Shown piece after piece: positions 22,513-33,787 of a stretch of DNA of 64,000 bases. Made by a program: the position numbers and the translations under genes. Source of the DNA: Fragilariopsis cylindrus CCMP1102. Its lineage: Eukaryota > Bacillariophyta > Bacillariophyceae > Bacillariales > Bacillariaceae. Under the pieces are notes generated by a model. It was not told the origin of the DNA and ran no database searches. It saw only the letters and a program-made list of their open reading frames with translations. Position 1 is the stretch's first letter. Every line of letters begins with the position of its first letter. The stretch lies in the NCBI GenBank assembly GCA_900095095.1, contig FMBT01000233.1:1-64000 (forward strand), in the 5' to 3' direction.

Positions 22513-24701
22513 ATGATCAGAAACCATCTCAATATGTTTCTATTTCTAGTCTTCTGTTGTGTTAGTATATCCACGTCGGTGTAGTATTCGCTTTTCAATA
22601 TCACCCCACACATCTTACGACTACTGCGAATAAAATTGCTAGAATAACTTCTTGCCTCGAAGCTGTGGTATCTTCAAGTAGACAAAAACGAGTTTCAGGA
22701 TTGAGCGATTGGGGCAAGGAAACAGCAGGCATCCAAGTTGCAAGTACTGTAGACATAAAGGAATCTAAGATCTCGGGTGGGTTAGGTTTGGTCACTAATG
22801 GCAGCGGTGTAGACACTGAAGCGGGCAGTGTCGTCGTTACGGTACCCGCTTCCCTGGCGTTATCTGTGGAGCTTCCTACGGGCGGACCTGATGATATCGG
22901 TGTTGTGAAAGACTTAGTCGAGGATCGCAATGTCTTTCGCTCCTTGCCATGGTATTCCCAATTTGCTCTATATTTCTACAAATTAGATAAAATTTCTCCC
23001 TACAAAGACCAAGCAAAAGATGTTAATTTGCAGCCTTGGTTGGATTCTTTACCGAGAAAATTTACAACGCCCATTCACTGGGATGTAAAAGAACGAGAAG
23101 AGTGGTTGCAATATACACATATGGTAGAGTCAGTTGAACGACAGGAAAATTCTTGGAAGGACATGTACAACAAGCTTCAATCTTGCTGTTCTAGCCGTGT
23201 CAAAGATATGACTTGGGATGACTTCCTCTGGGGTTGTGAATGTGCAAGGTCCCGAGCCTTTAGTGGAGGTTATACTGGCACTTCTTTTAATCCCTTCGTT
23301 TACGCCTTCACTTTTTTCTTAGTGACTGTGTATGTAGCGCTACACTTGGGACACTCGAACAAGCCGCAAATGGTGCTGCCATAGTATTTTGTGTCTCTGT
23401 CCTGCAAGATTTTGTCGTACCAAAGTTTTTTAAAAGTAAAAAATATGTGATCTGCCCAGTTATTGATATGGCAAATCATAATTCATTGAGAGCCACAGCG
23501 AATGTGGCGTAAGTTTTTGTTTCGTTCTCTTTTTTTCTGTTCAAATTAAAGGTTCGCCTTTGGAAAAACATCCCTTTAATTTCAATGTTGCTCATACATC
23601 TACTTTTTGCTCTCCATTTTACTACGTAAAATCTTTTTTAAAAAAGCTATGAATATTTTGCCAATTCATACAGTTTATCAACGACATCATCAGTTCCTTC
23701 AAACACGAATTATTTATCAGTTACGGAAGCCGATCAAATGACCAGCTATTACAGTATTACGGTAAGTTGTGTGACCCACAAAGCGGCTCGGCAATGATCG
23801 TAGTCAAATTTATAAAATTTCCTGTTTTAATTAAAACATTTCTTCTCTCTTTCTCTTTACACGCACACACACACACACACTCAAATTTTTAGGTTTTGTG
23901 GAACAAGATAATCCCCATGGTGAGTCTGCGTCTCGTTTCCCGGCCAAAACACACATGTTAGTAACACCTATATGTATAACACTCACTTTAAAAAAAATCC
24001 ATCCTACTAAAATTTATTTTAAGACACCTATGTAATGCCGCCACTTCGCGATTGGGATATTGCGGCCCTAGAAAAAGCTTGCGGTGGTATAGCTTTTCCT
24101 TCAGGTATGTATCATTGTTTCGTTAGTTCTATCTTTCCTTTATCTATTTATTTCCTCTCGACACATTTTCACAACTCTAGTCATTCTCGTTCTATTGAAA
24201 TTGTATGTATCATTTATTTCTCAAGGGCGACTACAAAAGTTAGACCGAGCAGGTTTGTTAGGAACGAGTCTCTCGAACGATGCTATAGCTAGTTCCATAG
24301 AAACAGGAGAGGAAACGACAGAAGATGAAGGTTTAACCTCTGCTGGGAATCCTCGAGGCGGTGTTGTTTTGAGTCGAGCCGTGGGGATTGATCCTGCAGT
24401 TATTCAAGCTTTACGAGCGCTAGTGTCAAGTGACGAAGAATTTGAAGAGGCTGGATTCTCAGTTGGAAATTTCGCGGCCGAAGTAAACCCTGGAAACGAA
24501 AGGAAGGCGCGAATCGCAGCTCGAACGGCAATAGAAATGGAGCTTGCATCAAAATCCACCACTCTTGAAATGGACCGTGAAATGCTGAAACGAGTCACCT
24601 CATCCAAAACTGGACTACAGGAACCAGAAGAGCTTATGGCTATCATGTTCCGAATTGAAAAGAAAAAATTGCTAAAAGAGACTATTGACAAATTACAATA
24701 G
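22513..24701 (+). CDS. SET-domain protein methyltransferase, Rubisco LSMT/SETD-like, probably plastid targeted (frame broken)
   Basis: Exons visible: about 22513-23509, 23647-23761, 23893-23919, 24024-24104 and 24236-24701, with good GT-AG borders. The ATG at 22513 gives a signal peptide (MFLFLVFCCVSISTS); a one-base shift near 22583 then leads into VVFAFQ, an ASAF-like plastid motif. The SET region contains LPWYSQFALYFYKL, WDDFLWGCECARSRAFSG, then, after a shift in GGG at 23348-23350, LEQAANGAAIVF and the catalytic block VICPVIDMANHNS. A third shift at AAA 23701-23703 leads to ELFISYGSRSNDQLLQYYGF. The final exons give the helical substrate-binding domain. Such enzymes methylate lysine in proteins using S-adenosylmethionine; the substrate here is unknown. 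Three losses in one gene could also mean a pseudogene, but all exon borders are intact. Confidence 0.78.
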
Positions 24702-24731
24702 GTTTCGATCGGTCCGATTTATAGGCTAAAA

Positions 24732-26678
24732 CTAAGGTACCATTGCAGCATTTAAATCCTTGACACTTGCAGCTGCATCGTTGGATTTAGTTATAGCACT
24801 AATGACAGCGATGCAGTCGGCACCCGCCTCTCTATTTTCTCTAGCCAATTCTACATCATTTATCCCCCCTATTGTTACGAATGGCATAGTTGGAGGTATC
24901 AATTGTCTCCATTTCCGTACCGTGTCGAGACCTTGTGGGTCAAATTCTAGTGTTTTGCTCGATGTTGCGAAGACGGGACCCATACTAATATAAGTGGGCT
25001 TAACACCCAAGGCAACAGCCAATTCTCCATAGGAATGCGTTGACACCCCGAATGCCATCCGGTTTTCTTTTAGGCGGTCGAGTCCTCCCGCAAGCGCACA
25101 CTTTAGCAAATCTTCCTGACCGACGTGTACTCCAAAACAATTCGCTTCTATAGCTTCCTCCCAAAAATCATTAACCCACAAGTTAACTCCATTGGACTTG
25201 CAATATTCCTGGCAGATTTGCACTCGTTCGGTAATCTTATCAGAATCCGTTTCATCCTTGATCCGCAATTGAATGTCTGTCACACCGGGTGTTTGAGATA
25301 GTCGTTTGACTTGCTCTACCGTGTCCACGATTGGAAGTATTCTACCAAGAACAGTGTTCCTATTTTTACCGTCTGTTTCTTTTCTCGTTTCTGTTTCTAC
25401 TGAAGATGAAAATGGTTTCATCTTACAAAAGTCATCAAAATCCGATGAATCAAATTCGTGATTTTTGCTAGTAGGATCCATAACAATAGTTGGAAAATTT
25501 TCCCAAGAGCATGGAAATTCAGATTGTGCAACAGGACCTGGACCTGATCCTAGCTGGACGCTCCGCTGGATACCCGCTGACACGTATGCTTTGGCCAAGC
25601 AACATGCATCAATAATGTGAATAGCGCTGGTGGCACCCACTCGACGATTGTTTTCACTTTTCGTACCATCTATATTACTACGGTTGTCTTCTCCTAGTGC
25701 TAAAGCAGAGGCAATTGCCGATGACAAGGTACATCCTGTTCCGTGAGTATTTGGAGAATCCCATCTAATAGATCGCATCCATACCCCATTCGTCATCGTC
25801 GAAGCAGCTGCAGTATCACACATCCTTTCTTTGCCTGACTTCGGAGCCGGATCAGATGAGATTAAATAGTCTTGAGCATATTCAAGTGCTGTCTGGATTT
25901 CATTAGACGATTGTGGATGTGAATCTGAATCCCCTGAATCCAAATCCGAACTTGACGATGATTCTTCCAATAGGGTGTGTCCCCCTTTAATAAGAACGGA
26001 ACGACATCCAAGTTTCAATAATTCTCTTGCTCCAATTTCAACGTCACTAGGTGATTTTAATTTTCTCCGAAGTAAGGCTTCTGCCTCGAACTTATTCGGC
26101 GTGATGATATCTGCAAATGGAAATATGTGTTCAATCATAGCCTCGACGGCATCATCGTCCAACAATTTCGAACCACTCGTACTAATCATAACCGGATCGA
26201 CAACGATCCAAACCTTGCTTTTTTTTTCTTGGAGGATCTCCTTCAACATATCTCCCACTACTTGTGCCAATTCTCGTGTTCCTAGCATTCCAATCTTGAT
26301 AGCACGAGGTGATAAGTCGTCTCGAAGTGAATCCAACTGTTTCTTTAGAAATGCGGCAGGTGGAACATTTATATCCGTCACACCCTTCGAGTTTTGTGCC
26401 GTCAAACAGGTAATGGCAGAACACCCGTGACAACCCATAGCGTGAATAGCATGAATATCGGCTTGAATACCAGCTCCACCACCAGAATCACTTCCGGCAA
26501 TCGTGTATACAATTGGTGGTGACTGTTTGGGACGACAGTAATTTTTGTTGATGTTGTTGTTGTTGTTGTTGGAGGGGGTTGGATTGGATGTTAAAGAAGT
26601 AGCAAACCCAGAGGAGGCAATTACTCCAATTAGGATGTAACAAATCGAGAAGAAAAGAATGATTTCATTGTGGATCAT
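24732..26678 (-). CDS. Bifunctional HMP-phosphate kinase / thiamine-phosphate synthase (ThiD-ThiE fusion)
   Basis: A single frame of 648 codons from the ATG at 26678; the codons upstream contain no ATG. The N-terminus is a signal peptide with an ASSGFATS cleavage context, pointing to the plastid. An Asn-rich linker follows, then the ThiD kinase: YTIAGSDSGGGAGIQADIHA, AITCLTAQNSKGV, WIVVDPVMISTSGSKL, and the anion-hole block THGTGCTLSSAIASA at about residue 311. From about residue 430 a ThiE barrel begins (GRILPIVDTVEQV), with FGVHVGQEDL, TYISMGPVFATSSKT and PFVTIGGINDVELA. The enzyme phosphorylates hydroxymethylpyrimidine phosphate and joins the product to the thiazole phosphate, giving thiamine monophosphate. 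The same order occurs in plant TH1. Long acidic insertions sit inside the kinase half. No frame break. Confidence 0.95.
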   Translation of the reverse strand: MIHNEIILFFSICYILIGVIASSGFATSLTSNPTPSNNNNNNINKNYCRPKQSPPIVYTIAGSDSGGGAGIQADIHAIHAMGCHGCSAITCLTAQNSKGVTDINVPPAAFLKKQLDSLRDDLSPRAIKIGMLGTRELAQVVGDMLKEILQEKKSKVWIVVDPVMISTSGSKLLDDDAVEAMIEHIFPFADIITPNKFEAEALLRRKLKSPSDVEIGARELLKLGCRSVLIKGGHTLLEESSSSSDLDSGDSDSHPQSSNEIQTALEYAQDYLISSDPAPKSGKERMCDTAAASTMTNGVWMRSIRWDSPNTHGTGCTLSSAIASALALGEDNRSNIDGTKSENNRRVGATSAIHIIDACCLAKAYVSAGIQRSVQLGSGPGPVAQSEFPCSWENFPTIVMDPTSKNHEFDSSDFDDFCKMKPFSSSVETETRKETDGKNRNTVLGRILPIVDTVEQVKRLSQTPGVTDIQLRIKDETDSDKITERVQICQEYCKSNGVNLWVNDFWEEAIEANCFGVHVGQEDLLKCALAGGLDRLKENRMAFGVSTHSYGELAVALGVKPTYISMGPVFATSSKTLEFDPQGLDTVRKWRQLIPPTMPFVTIGGINDVELARENREAGADCIAVISAITKSNDAAASVKDLNAAMVP

Positions 26679-27316
26679 GATTATCGAAGGATGTTGGATG
26701 TACAATATATCGACAATATACTGTAATGCACTAGCACATAATACTTGTAATACCTTTAACCTCTGCTGTTGGGATGATTTGTAAAATGTAGTACATGCAA
26801 TTAAAATTCTTTGTTTGAGATCCGCGATCCGATCATCCGGACCGAAAAAATGATAATTTGTGAGGTATTTTCAATTTCTCACGGCTGCGCGCATTTTACG
26901 TTTTTTTTCATATGTCAATGCGGGTCCACCCAATCTTCGCGAGTCGTCTCTGTTTCTTTCACAGTCAAAACAAGAATTGAAAAAATGCTGGAAATTGTGA
27001 TGGAATGTCTGTACTGCGTACTGCTACTATATATTGTAAATCGTACAATTTATAGTGATTACGGCTTGTAGATTAGCTGTCTTTGATTTCGTCGTCGATC
27101 GTCGCAATCATGGAACTTTCGATATTGTAGCGTTGGTTATTGACTACTGTAGCAGCAAGCTTAGCGGTAACATCCAAAGTAAGAAGGTTTTGTATTGTCT
27201 ATTGTTACACAATCTCTGCACTACCAAGTTAGCAGCACTGTCTTCCTCTGATAACTGAACATTTTCAGCCAAAAAACTAAGAAACTAGACATAAAACAAC
27301 AAACAACAACTCAATC
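26679..27316. promoter_or_regulatory. Divergent upstream region of the thiamine and purine genes
   Basis: This stretch of 638 bases separates the divergent starts of the ThiD-ThiE fusion and amidophosphoribosyltransferase genes and should contain both promoters. It contains several TACTGTA-type motifs (26718, 27010, 27147). A thiamine-pyrophosphate riboswitch was looked for by eye and no convincing aptamer was found. No coding signal. Confidence 0.4.
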
Positions 27317-29485
27317 ATGTGTGGTATCATCGCTTTGCTTCTAGCAGACGAAGATGCTTGGGTAAGTTATGGTTTTTGTCGTCGTCGTTGTTGTTGTCGT
27401 TGTTGATAACAATTACTGTTTTCTATAATCGTATCTAGTGTGTGTGTGAGAGAGAGAGATTGTTAGTATTGTTTGTCTGTTGGTTTGTTTGTTTATCATC
27501 CAATCTATCACCACCATCGTCGAATATTTGTTATCGCTTTGTTTACTCATTATACGAACGACCAACTGCAATTGCAACTATCTACTTTTTATGATACATA
27601 ATATATACACTTGTATTGATACAAAACAATACAATTATATACAGGTCAATCAATTGCTTTTTGATGGCTTAACCGTACTCCAACATCGTGGTCAAGATGC
27701 TGCCGGGATGGTAACCGCCGATCGCATGCGTCTTCACTTGCGCAAGGAGAATGGAATGGTTAGTGATATCTTTCAGAACCAACACATGACAGAACTGCGG
27801 GGTAATATTGGTCTGGGTCATGTCCGGTACCCAACAGCGGGATCAAGCTCGTGCGCCGAAGCCCAGCCACTGTATACCAATTATCCACATGGTATTTGTG
27901 TCGCTCACAATGGCAACCTTACTAATACCGATGAGTTATACAGTCAGATGATAGACAAACAACGTCACGTCAACACTGATTCCGATTCAGAGATTCTTCT
28001 TAATTATTTTGCAGAATCCCTCAACAAACATCAAAGAATTAGTGTCGATGCCGTTGATAAAGAAAAAGCTATCGTTGACGCTGTCTTTGACACTTGTACT
28101 GATGTAATGGAGCAATGTCGCGGTGGATACGCTACAGTATATCTTATTAATGGTGTTGGATTGGTCGGCTTTCGTGATCCTAACGGAATTCGACCTCTAG
28201 TGGTTGGTTGTCGTTCCAATGATCCTAAGGACGACGGTGAAATTTGGACAGCTCAATCTATGCAACAGCATACACGAAACAAGAAACTTGACTATTGTCT
28301 AGCAAGTGAATCGGTGGCGATCGACACACTAGGATTCCAACTTGTTCGGTATGTTCAATTAATTCGTACTAACAATTGAACATCGATTTGTCGTCGTTCA
28401 TGTGATGTTGATGTGTATTAATAAATATTATCTAGTTCATATCATTACTGACACATACCATTACACTCGTCTTGCGCGCATACCTATTTTCTTCGATACT
28501 TTCTTATTCCTATTCCAGCGACGTTCGAGCAGGAGAAGCATTTTTTGTCGATATGAACACGGGCCAATGTCATTTCCGAACATGTAAGAAAGATGTAGTA
28601 ACGTCACCTTGTATATTTGAATACGTCTACTTTGCTAGGCCTGATTCAATTATGGATGGGGTATCTGTGTACGAATCGCGACTGAATATGGGAGAAAAAT
28701 TGGCTGCAAAAATCAAACGCGTTTATAAAGACCACGATATTGATGTTGTTATTCCTATCCCCGAAACGGCTCGGACTAGTGCCCTTCAGGCTGCACACTA
28801 TCTGGACCGACCTTTCCGTGAAGGGTTTGTCAAAAATCGGTATATTGCCCGGACTTTTATCATGCCGGGTCAAGCGAAACGAAAAAAATCTGTCCGACTC
28901 AAACTAAATACGATCAGACGTGAATTTGCCGGTAAGAATGTTTTGCTCGTAGACGATTCTATTGTTCGTGGTACCACAGCCAACGAAATTGTTCAAATGG
29001 CACGAGATGCCGGGGCTCGGAAGGTCTACTTTTGTAGTGCGGCTCCGCCTATCCGATATCCTAACATATATGGGATTGATATACCAACGCGGAAGGAACT
29101 AATTGCATACGAACGGAATGAAGAAGAGATTGCCGCTAAGATTGGATGCGATTGGGTCATGTATCAAGATCTGGAAGATTTAGAATTATCTATCAAGGAG
29201 GCTGCCCCTGCCGACGAGCCGTTGACGAAATTCGATACAAGTTGTTTCAGTGGAACGTACGTAACAGGTGAAAAAATGAACGATCCGTACTTTACACGAT
29301 TGTTTGCTTTAAGGAATGAGGATGCCAAACAAAGTCGTAATACTGGCGACGGTGGGGGTATGATGGATTTGGGAACATCAACGAAACCAAAACAAAGCAA
29401 CAATGGCTGCGAATCTGTCCAGAACAACAACGGAAAGGGTGATATGTCAAGATCTAATTCCTGTGAAGCTATACAAAATTCCTAA
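27317..29485 (+). CDS. Amidophosphoribosyltransferase
   Basis: Three exons, 27317-27361, 27645-28348 and 28519-29485, giving 571 residues. The tiny first exon encodes MCGIIALLLADEDAW; Cys2 becomes the N-terminal nucleophile of the class II glutamine amidotransferase domain after Met removal. The second exon holds LQHRGQDAAGMV, LGHVRYPTAG and CVAHNGNL, all diagnostic. The third exon carries the phosphoribosyltransferase half with the PRPP loop VLLVDDSIVRGTTANEIV at about residues 390-410 and CSAAPPIRYPN. The enzyme makes 5-phosphoribosylamine from PRPP and glutamine, the first committed step of purine synthesis. The last ~60 residues are a Gly/Asn/Ser-rich tail. Intron phases agree and no frame break is seen. 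Confidence 0.95.
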
Positions 29486-29630
29486 CAAGATTTGATATGA
29501 AGAAAAAATATGATCGGTGATGCTTTTGTGCGTGCATGCATTTTTCTTTTAAATAAAAATCACAGGAGAACATTAAAAAATATCGATATAATGAAAAGTC
29601 TCATATCTAAATTGTATGATTAAATAATGA

Positions 29631-31788
29631 TTATGCATACTGTGAATAAATCGGTTCTTCGAATATATCTCCATCTGTACTTTTTCTTTTTTGAATTATT
29701 GAAACACTATTCTGAAAGCGTTTGTGATTTTCAAGAAGACTGAGTTCAGTGTATTCACCCGGGTTGATCCCCGTGATTTCCTTCGGTTGCCTGCTACGTA
29801 TTGCCTCTAGCCATAACCGTGTGTTCTCGTTGGTTATCGTCGAATGACACAGTAAAAACCCTCCTGGACGGATGCAGTCCCAAGCTGAAGAAATGAACTC
29901 GCTCATCCTAGCCCCAACACCAAAATCGCACCATAGGGCGTCAACGGAATGTTTTTCCAAATTCATGGCGAATGCATCACCACGTTGAAATTCCAGATAA
30001 GAATCGAGTCCTAGCGCGAGCGCAACTGCACCAGCTCCTGACGCTGTTTCTTTTTGATGTTCACAATTGTCTATGCAGAGGAGTTTTGAAGGTTCCGAAT
30101 CAAAGTCTTCTACTGCTGAATGTATCGTCCAATCAATGTTGAGGAGCTTACATTTATCACCCCGTTGGATCGATCGAATTGTTTCTAATTCGACATCGTT
30201 GTCCTTCAAGGCTTGTAATATCCACAAGGTGGTATAACCTGCTCCTACTAAAATTGTAATATTGTATTTAGTGAGTAGTAAAAAACGAAACGAAGTAGAT
30301 AGAAAGGGGTGTGAGAAAACGAAACGAGATAAAAAAAAATGGTAACGAAACGAAAGAGACGAAACAAATACACACAGCAAAAGACACAAACACGCCACTT
30401 TCACTTTCACTACTTACTTTCCACCACCTTTCGACTCTTCGTCATTCGAAAAAAACTATACAGAAATGGTCCCAGGTTTTCTACTCCCATATATGGAGAG
30501 TAGAGCAAACCAACGTGAGAAAGAAATTTGCTATCCCAAACAGTAGGCTTTAGAATGAATGCCTCACGCACTACATTGTCATAACGAAACAATTTTGCAT
30601 CATCATCAAATGGTGGCTTTTCTCTATGTGTAGCAAATAGTACATCAGAGCGAATAACATATTTAGGTCTACCAGACTGAACAGAGGAACCTTCATGCGT
30701 TGGCCAAAACTTTCTGGCGTACTCAACAGCATCCTCTCCAACACCTTGAGGAAATAAAAGCATGGAACCGGCCACAGGCCGTACCGAGGCAATGGGATGA
30801 GATAATGGTTGTTGTTGATTCTGAGATTCTTCTGGTGAGTAGAACTTGGTTTCGCCGCCAACAAAATCATCGTTTAAGTACATCAAAACGGTCAGTCTAG
30901 ATACAATCTCTTCGCTTTGGTCATTCCTGAAAGAAGAGGAGTCGTCCCACACTAAGGAATTTTGGTCTTCTGTTAGTCCCGAAGGAGGAAATCCAGCATC
31001 TATATGAGGTGCAAAGGTTTCGTTACCGGAAGAATCGTATCGGTAAATCCTCCATCGGCGGTTCAGACCAACGGGAAAAAGTCGAGTACTGTCCAATTCA
31101 TCGTCCATGTCATTGTTCCCCCCCCTTGCAGTATCATTTCTCTTCGTAGTGTTTCTAATTCATTCACATCGATATGCGGAGCTAGTTGTTTCGAAATTGC
31201 TTCAGCCATATATGGTTCGACCACAATTTGCATCGCTGAGTGTAGATTCCTACCAGATGAAAATTTTCCAAAATTTAATTTTTCGCAATCTGAAATTATC
31301 TGTTCGCAAGCGTTTGAAGTTAAGATATTGTCGACAATAAAAGCAGGTCCATGATTAATTGCACCTTCAAGTCCTCGTCTTTTCTTCTTGTTTTTCAACG
31401 TTGGGTCAGTGACAAAATCTACTACTACGTCGGTACCCCATTCGTTATTATTAGCAGCAAATGTCGGACATCCCATTTTTCCAAGAAAAGTGTCTTCCTC
31501 GTCGTCTTCCGACAAACGAATCTTTCGAAATTCACCAAAAAGTGGTGATCGAAACAATATCTTTGATGGGTCCGGTGCATCAATGGTTGTTGTATCGATA
31601 GAAGATGAAGGCGATGTGGCGGTATGAGCAGCATTTGATTTATGACGAAAACGAAATGTTGTTGGTGTTTGTGTTGGTGTTGACGACAACCAACCAAACG
31701 AACAATTTGCGTTGAAAAGAAGGATAACTCCTAGCCACAGCATCGGCAAACTAATGCATCTCGCTGGTCCTTGTTGGTAGAAAACCAT
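29631..31788 (-). CDS. Fusion of a prolyl-4-hydroxylase-like dioxygenase and a class I methyltransferase
   Basis: ATG at 31788 gives a signal-like start (LPMLWLGVILLFNANCSFGW), then a Fe(II)/2-oxoglutarate oxygenase: NHGPAFIVDNILTSNACEQI, iron ligands in FAPHIDAGF, GGETKFYSP, RPVAGSMLLFPQG, a distal His in WPTHEG, and RPKYVIRSDVLF with the 2-oxoglutarate arginine. One base is missing in a run of eight G (minus strand) at 31118-31125, splitting this domain over two frames. The frame seems to stop after KSRKVVESK, but a GTAAGT donor lies inside it (exon end 30418). Splicing to 30247 gives SRKVVEIGAGYTTLWILQAL, a textbook motif I of S-adenosylmethionine-dependent methyltransferases, followed by DALWCDFGVGARMSEFI and IRPGGFLLCHSTI. 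Both domains thus sit in one chain. Substrate unknown; a hydroxylated and then methylated residue or metabolite is possible. Confidence 0.8.
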
Positions 31789-32212
31789 ATTTCAAATGAT
31801 GCTGATGCTAGAGATGCTAGAATATGAACTCAATGGAGTGATGACGAGCTTCAAATCTTTTGGTTTCCTCTGTACAGTAGCTACTCTAAACTTGGTGACG
31901 ATCGACGAGGCTTCAAATCTTCACATCTTTCTTCAAATTCAATATTGTGTACTATCATGTTGAATGTAGAATGTACTATTTAATATTGATGGCTGAACAT
32001 CTTGTTTCAAACGTGGATATATTTTGCGAAAAGTCTATCCTTTAAAACTAAATTCACTAAACAACAACAACCATTCAACGACGATCGTACAAAATTCCTA
32101 GTAACTAGTACTTCTAAATAAAAATTGGTGCAATTAAATTGACAACAATACATTATTTGCTTTATATTTGCTCCCGGAAAAACTCATTGGGCAGCATTAA
32201 AAAAATCAAGAT
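31789..32212. promoter_or_regulatory. Divergent upstream region
   Basis: These 424 bases lie between the divergent starts of the dioxygenase fusion and the EEF1A-KMT-like methyltransferase. The motif CTGTACAGTAG occurs at 31870-31880. No coding signal is seen. Confidence 0.4.
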
Positions 32213-33469
32213 ATGGAGAGTAAAACGGATATTCCCAGAAAAAGAAAACTTTCTTCCGAATCTGAAGAACTGCCTACTCCAGCCTACGGTACGCAAGAAT
32301 ACTGGGATTCTCGATATGACAAGAATCAGTCTACTTCTAACGATATTTCACGCAGCGAAGAAGCTCCAGATCCATTCCATTCGTGGTACTTTACTGCAGA
32401 AGAATTGCTTCCTCTCCTTTTGCCGTTAATTCTAGGTGATGATGACAATGGTGAAGCAGATGATGATAACGATGATAACGATGACGGTAACGATAACGAT
32501 GGCGATAACGATCCAGAAAAGATTAAAACTATCCAAGAGAACAAAGATTGTGAAAATCAAACAGTTGATATATCCGAGACTACTCTCAGTACAAATAAAA
32601 TAGAGTGTGTCAAGGAAATTGAGGATGATAATGCAGATGAAAACGAAGATTGTGACGACAACGACGACGACAACAACAACAACATCGTCAACGACGACGA
32701 CGATAACGTCGAGGATGCAGAAGAATATGACGAGGATGATGATGATGATGATTCAGCGATTATTCGAGTAGGTCTGGCTAAGAACGGTCCAATATCAGTC
32801 CTAGAAGTTGGGTGTGGGAACTGTCCACTTGGTCGAGACTTGGCCATGTCCGTAGAGGAGCACGGAACTACAATTGATCAGGACCCTTCAGGTATTATTC
32901 GTAAGGTTATTTGTATGGATTACTCAAAGAATGTTATTGACAGCATGAAAGAAGAACAAAAATCACAAAAAATCAAAGAAGGAACTTCGAAAATAATGGA
33001 GAAGAAGCAGATTCCAATATTTTACGAAGTGGTCGATGCTCGTCAATTACCATATGGAAATGAAAGTTTCGAAATGATTTTAGAGAAAGGAACTTTGGAC
33101 GCCATGCTTTCTGACGAGGATGGAAATGGTCCAAAGAATTGCAGAATGATTGTATCTGAATGTGCAAGAGTTTTAGCAATTGGTGGTTATATCATTATAA
33201 TTTCGCATCTGAATGCACGGGTTGATAGTGGCATTCAATGGCTGAATGATGTGGTTGTTCCAGGTTTGAGGGAAGGTGGTAAAAACTGCGATTTTCAAGT
33301 TGAGGTACACGGCAATGAGGTCAGCACACCCTCTGATGACGAAGAGGAGTCTCCGGAGTCTCCTGGACCATGTGTGTATATGATCGAGAAGATTCCGCTG
33401 TCAAAAGAAGAGAAGAAAACAATTCAATCGGAACCATCGACGATACCACTTAAGTTCGTTACATATTGA
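32213..33469 (+). CDS. Class I methyltransferase, EEF1A lysine methyltransferase-like
   Basis: A single exon of 418 codons. The N-terminal signature YGTQEYWDSRYDK, followed by HSWYFTAEELLPLL, is typical of the METTL13/EEF1AKMT4 family, whose members methylate lysines of elongation factor 1A. The S-adenosylmethionine motif I is ISVLEVGCGNCPLGRDLA at about residue 200; further blocks are VICMDYSKNVIDSM and VVDARQLPYGNESFEMILEKG, then LDAMLSDE. A very acidic insertion of about 110 residues, rich in Asp and Asn (DNA 32440-32760), splits the N-terminal signature from motif I and is absent from animal relatives. The exact target protein cannot be read from the sequence. Cytosolic location is inferred from the lack of a presequence. 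Confidence 0.85.
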   Translation: MESKTDIPRKRKLSSESEELPTPAYGTQEYWDSRYDKNQSTSNDISRSEEAPDPFHSWYFTAEELLPLLLPLILGDDDNGEADDDNDDNDDGNDNDGDNDPEKIKTIQENKDCENQTVDISETTLSTNKIECVKEIEDDNADENEDCDDNDDDNNNNIVNDDDDNVEDAEEYDEDDDDDDSAIIRVGLAKNGPISVLEVGCGNCPLGRDLAMSVEEHGTTIDQDPSGIIRKVICMDYSKNVIDSMKEEQKSQKIKEGTSKIMEKKQIPIFYEVVDARQLPYGNESFEMILEKGTLDAMLSDEDGNGPKNCRMIVSECARVLAIGGYIIIISHLNARVDSGIQWLNDVVVPGLREGGKNCDFQVEVHGNEVSTPSDDEEESPESPGPCVYMIEKIPLSKEEKKTIQSEPSTIPLKFVTY

Positions 33470-33787
33470 GCTATTAATGTCAGGAGTAAGCACTTTCAAT
33501 AAACACATAATATTACAGCATATATACCTGGAGTAGCTATAATATAGTCTTATTAAATATATAAGACCTACACACATCTTAAGTGATTGGAAGGCCACAA
33601 TTATTCGATATCGTCTCCTTAGCATTAAACCATGGTACAAGTAATGTGTTTATCTTTGTGTGTACTTGCAGGTGGTATTTTAGTATATTTATTTTTCTTT
33701 TAGCTTGTGAACACAAGCGAGAATCAACTGCACTGTCTCGGAATATCGTGAGAAAACCTCGTTGTCAATTTTAGAGAATTTTTTTTT
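33470..33787. other. Intergenic stretch between convergent genes
   Basis: About 320 AT-rich bases hold the 3' ends of the methyltransferase and histidyl-tRNA synthetase genes. Nothing else is recognised. Confidence 0.4.

Noticed and set aside
26679-27316. A thiamine-pyrophosphate riboswitch near the ThiD-ThiE gene
   Set aside because: The conserved aptamer segments could not be found by eye in the upstream region or in the downstream flank.
24732-29485. A metabolic gene cluster for thiamine and purine synthesis
   Set aside because: The two genes are divergent neighbours, but the surrounding genes are unrelated, so adjacency alone does not support a cluster.
32557-32847. A Ser-rich frame on the minus strand
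   Set aside because: It is the antisense reading of the Asp/Asn-rich insertion of the methyltransferase.
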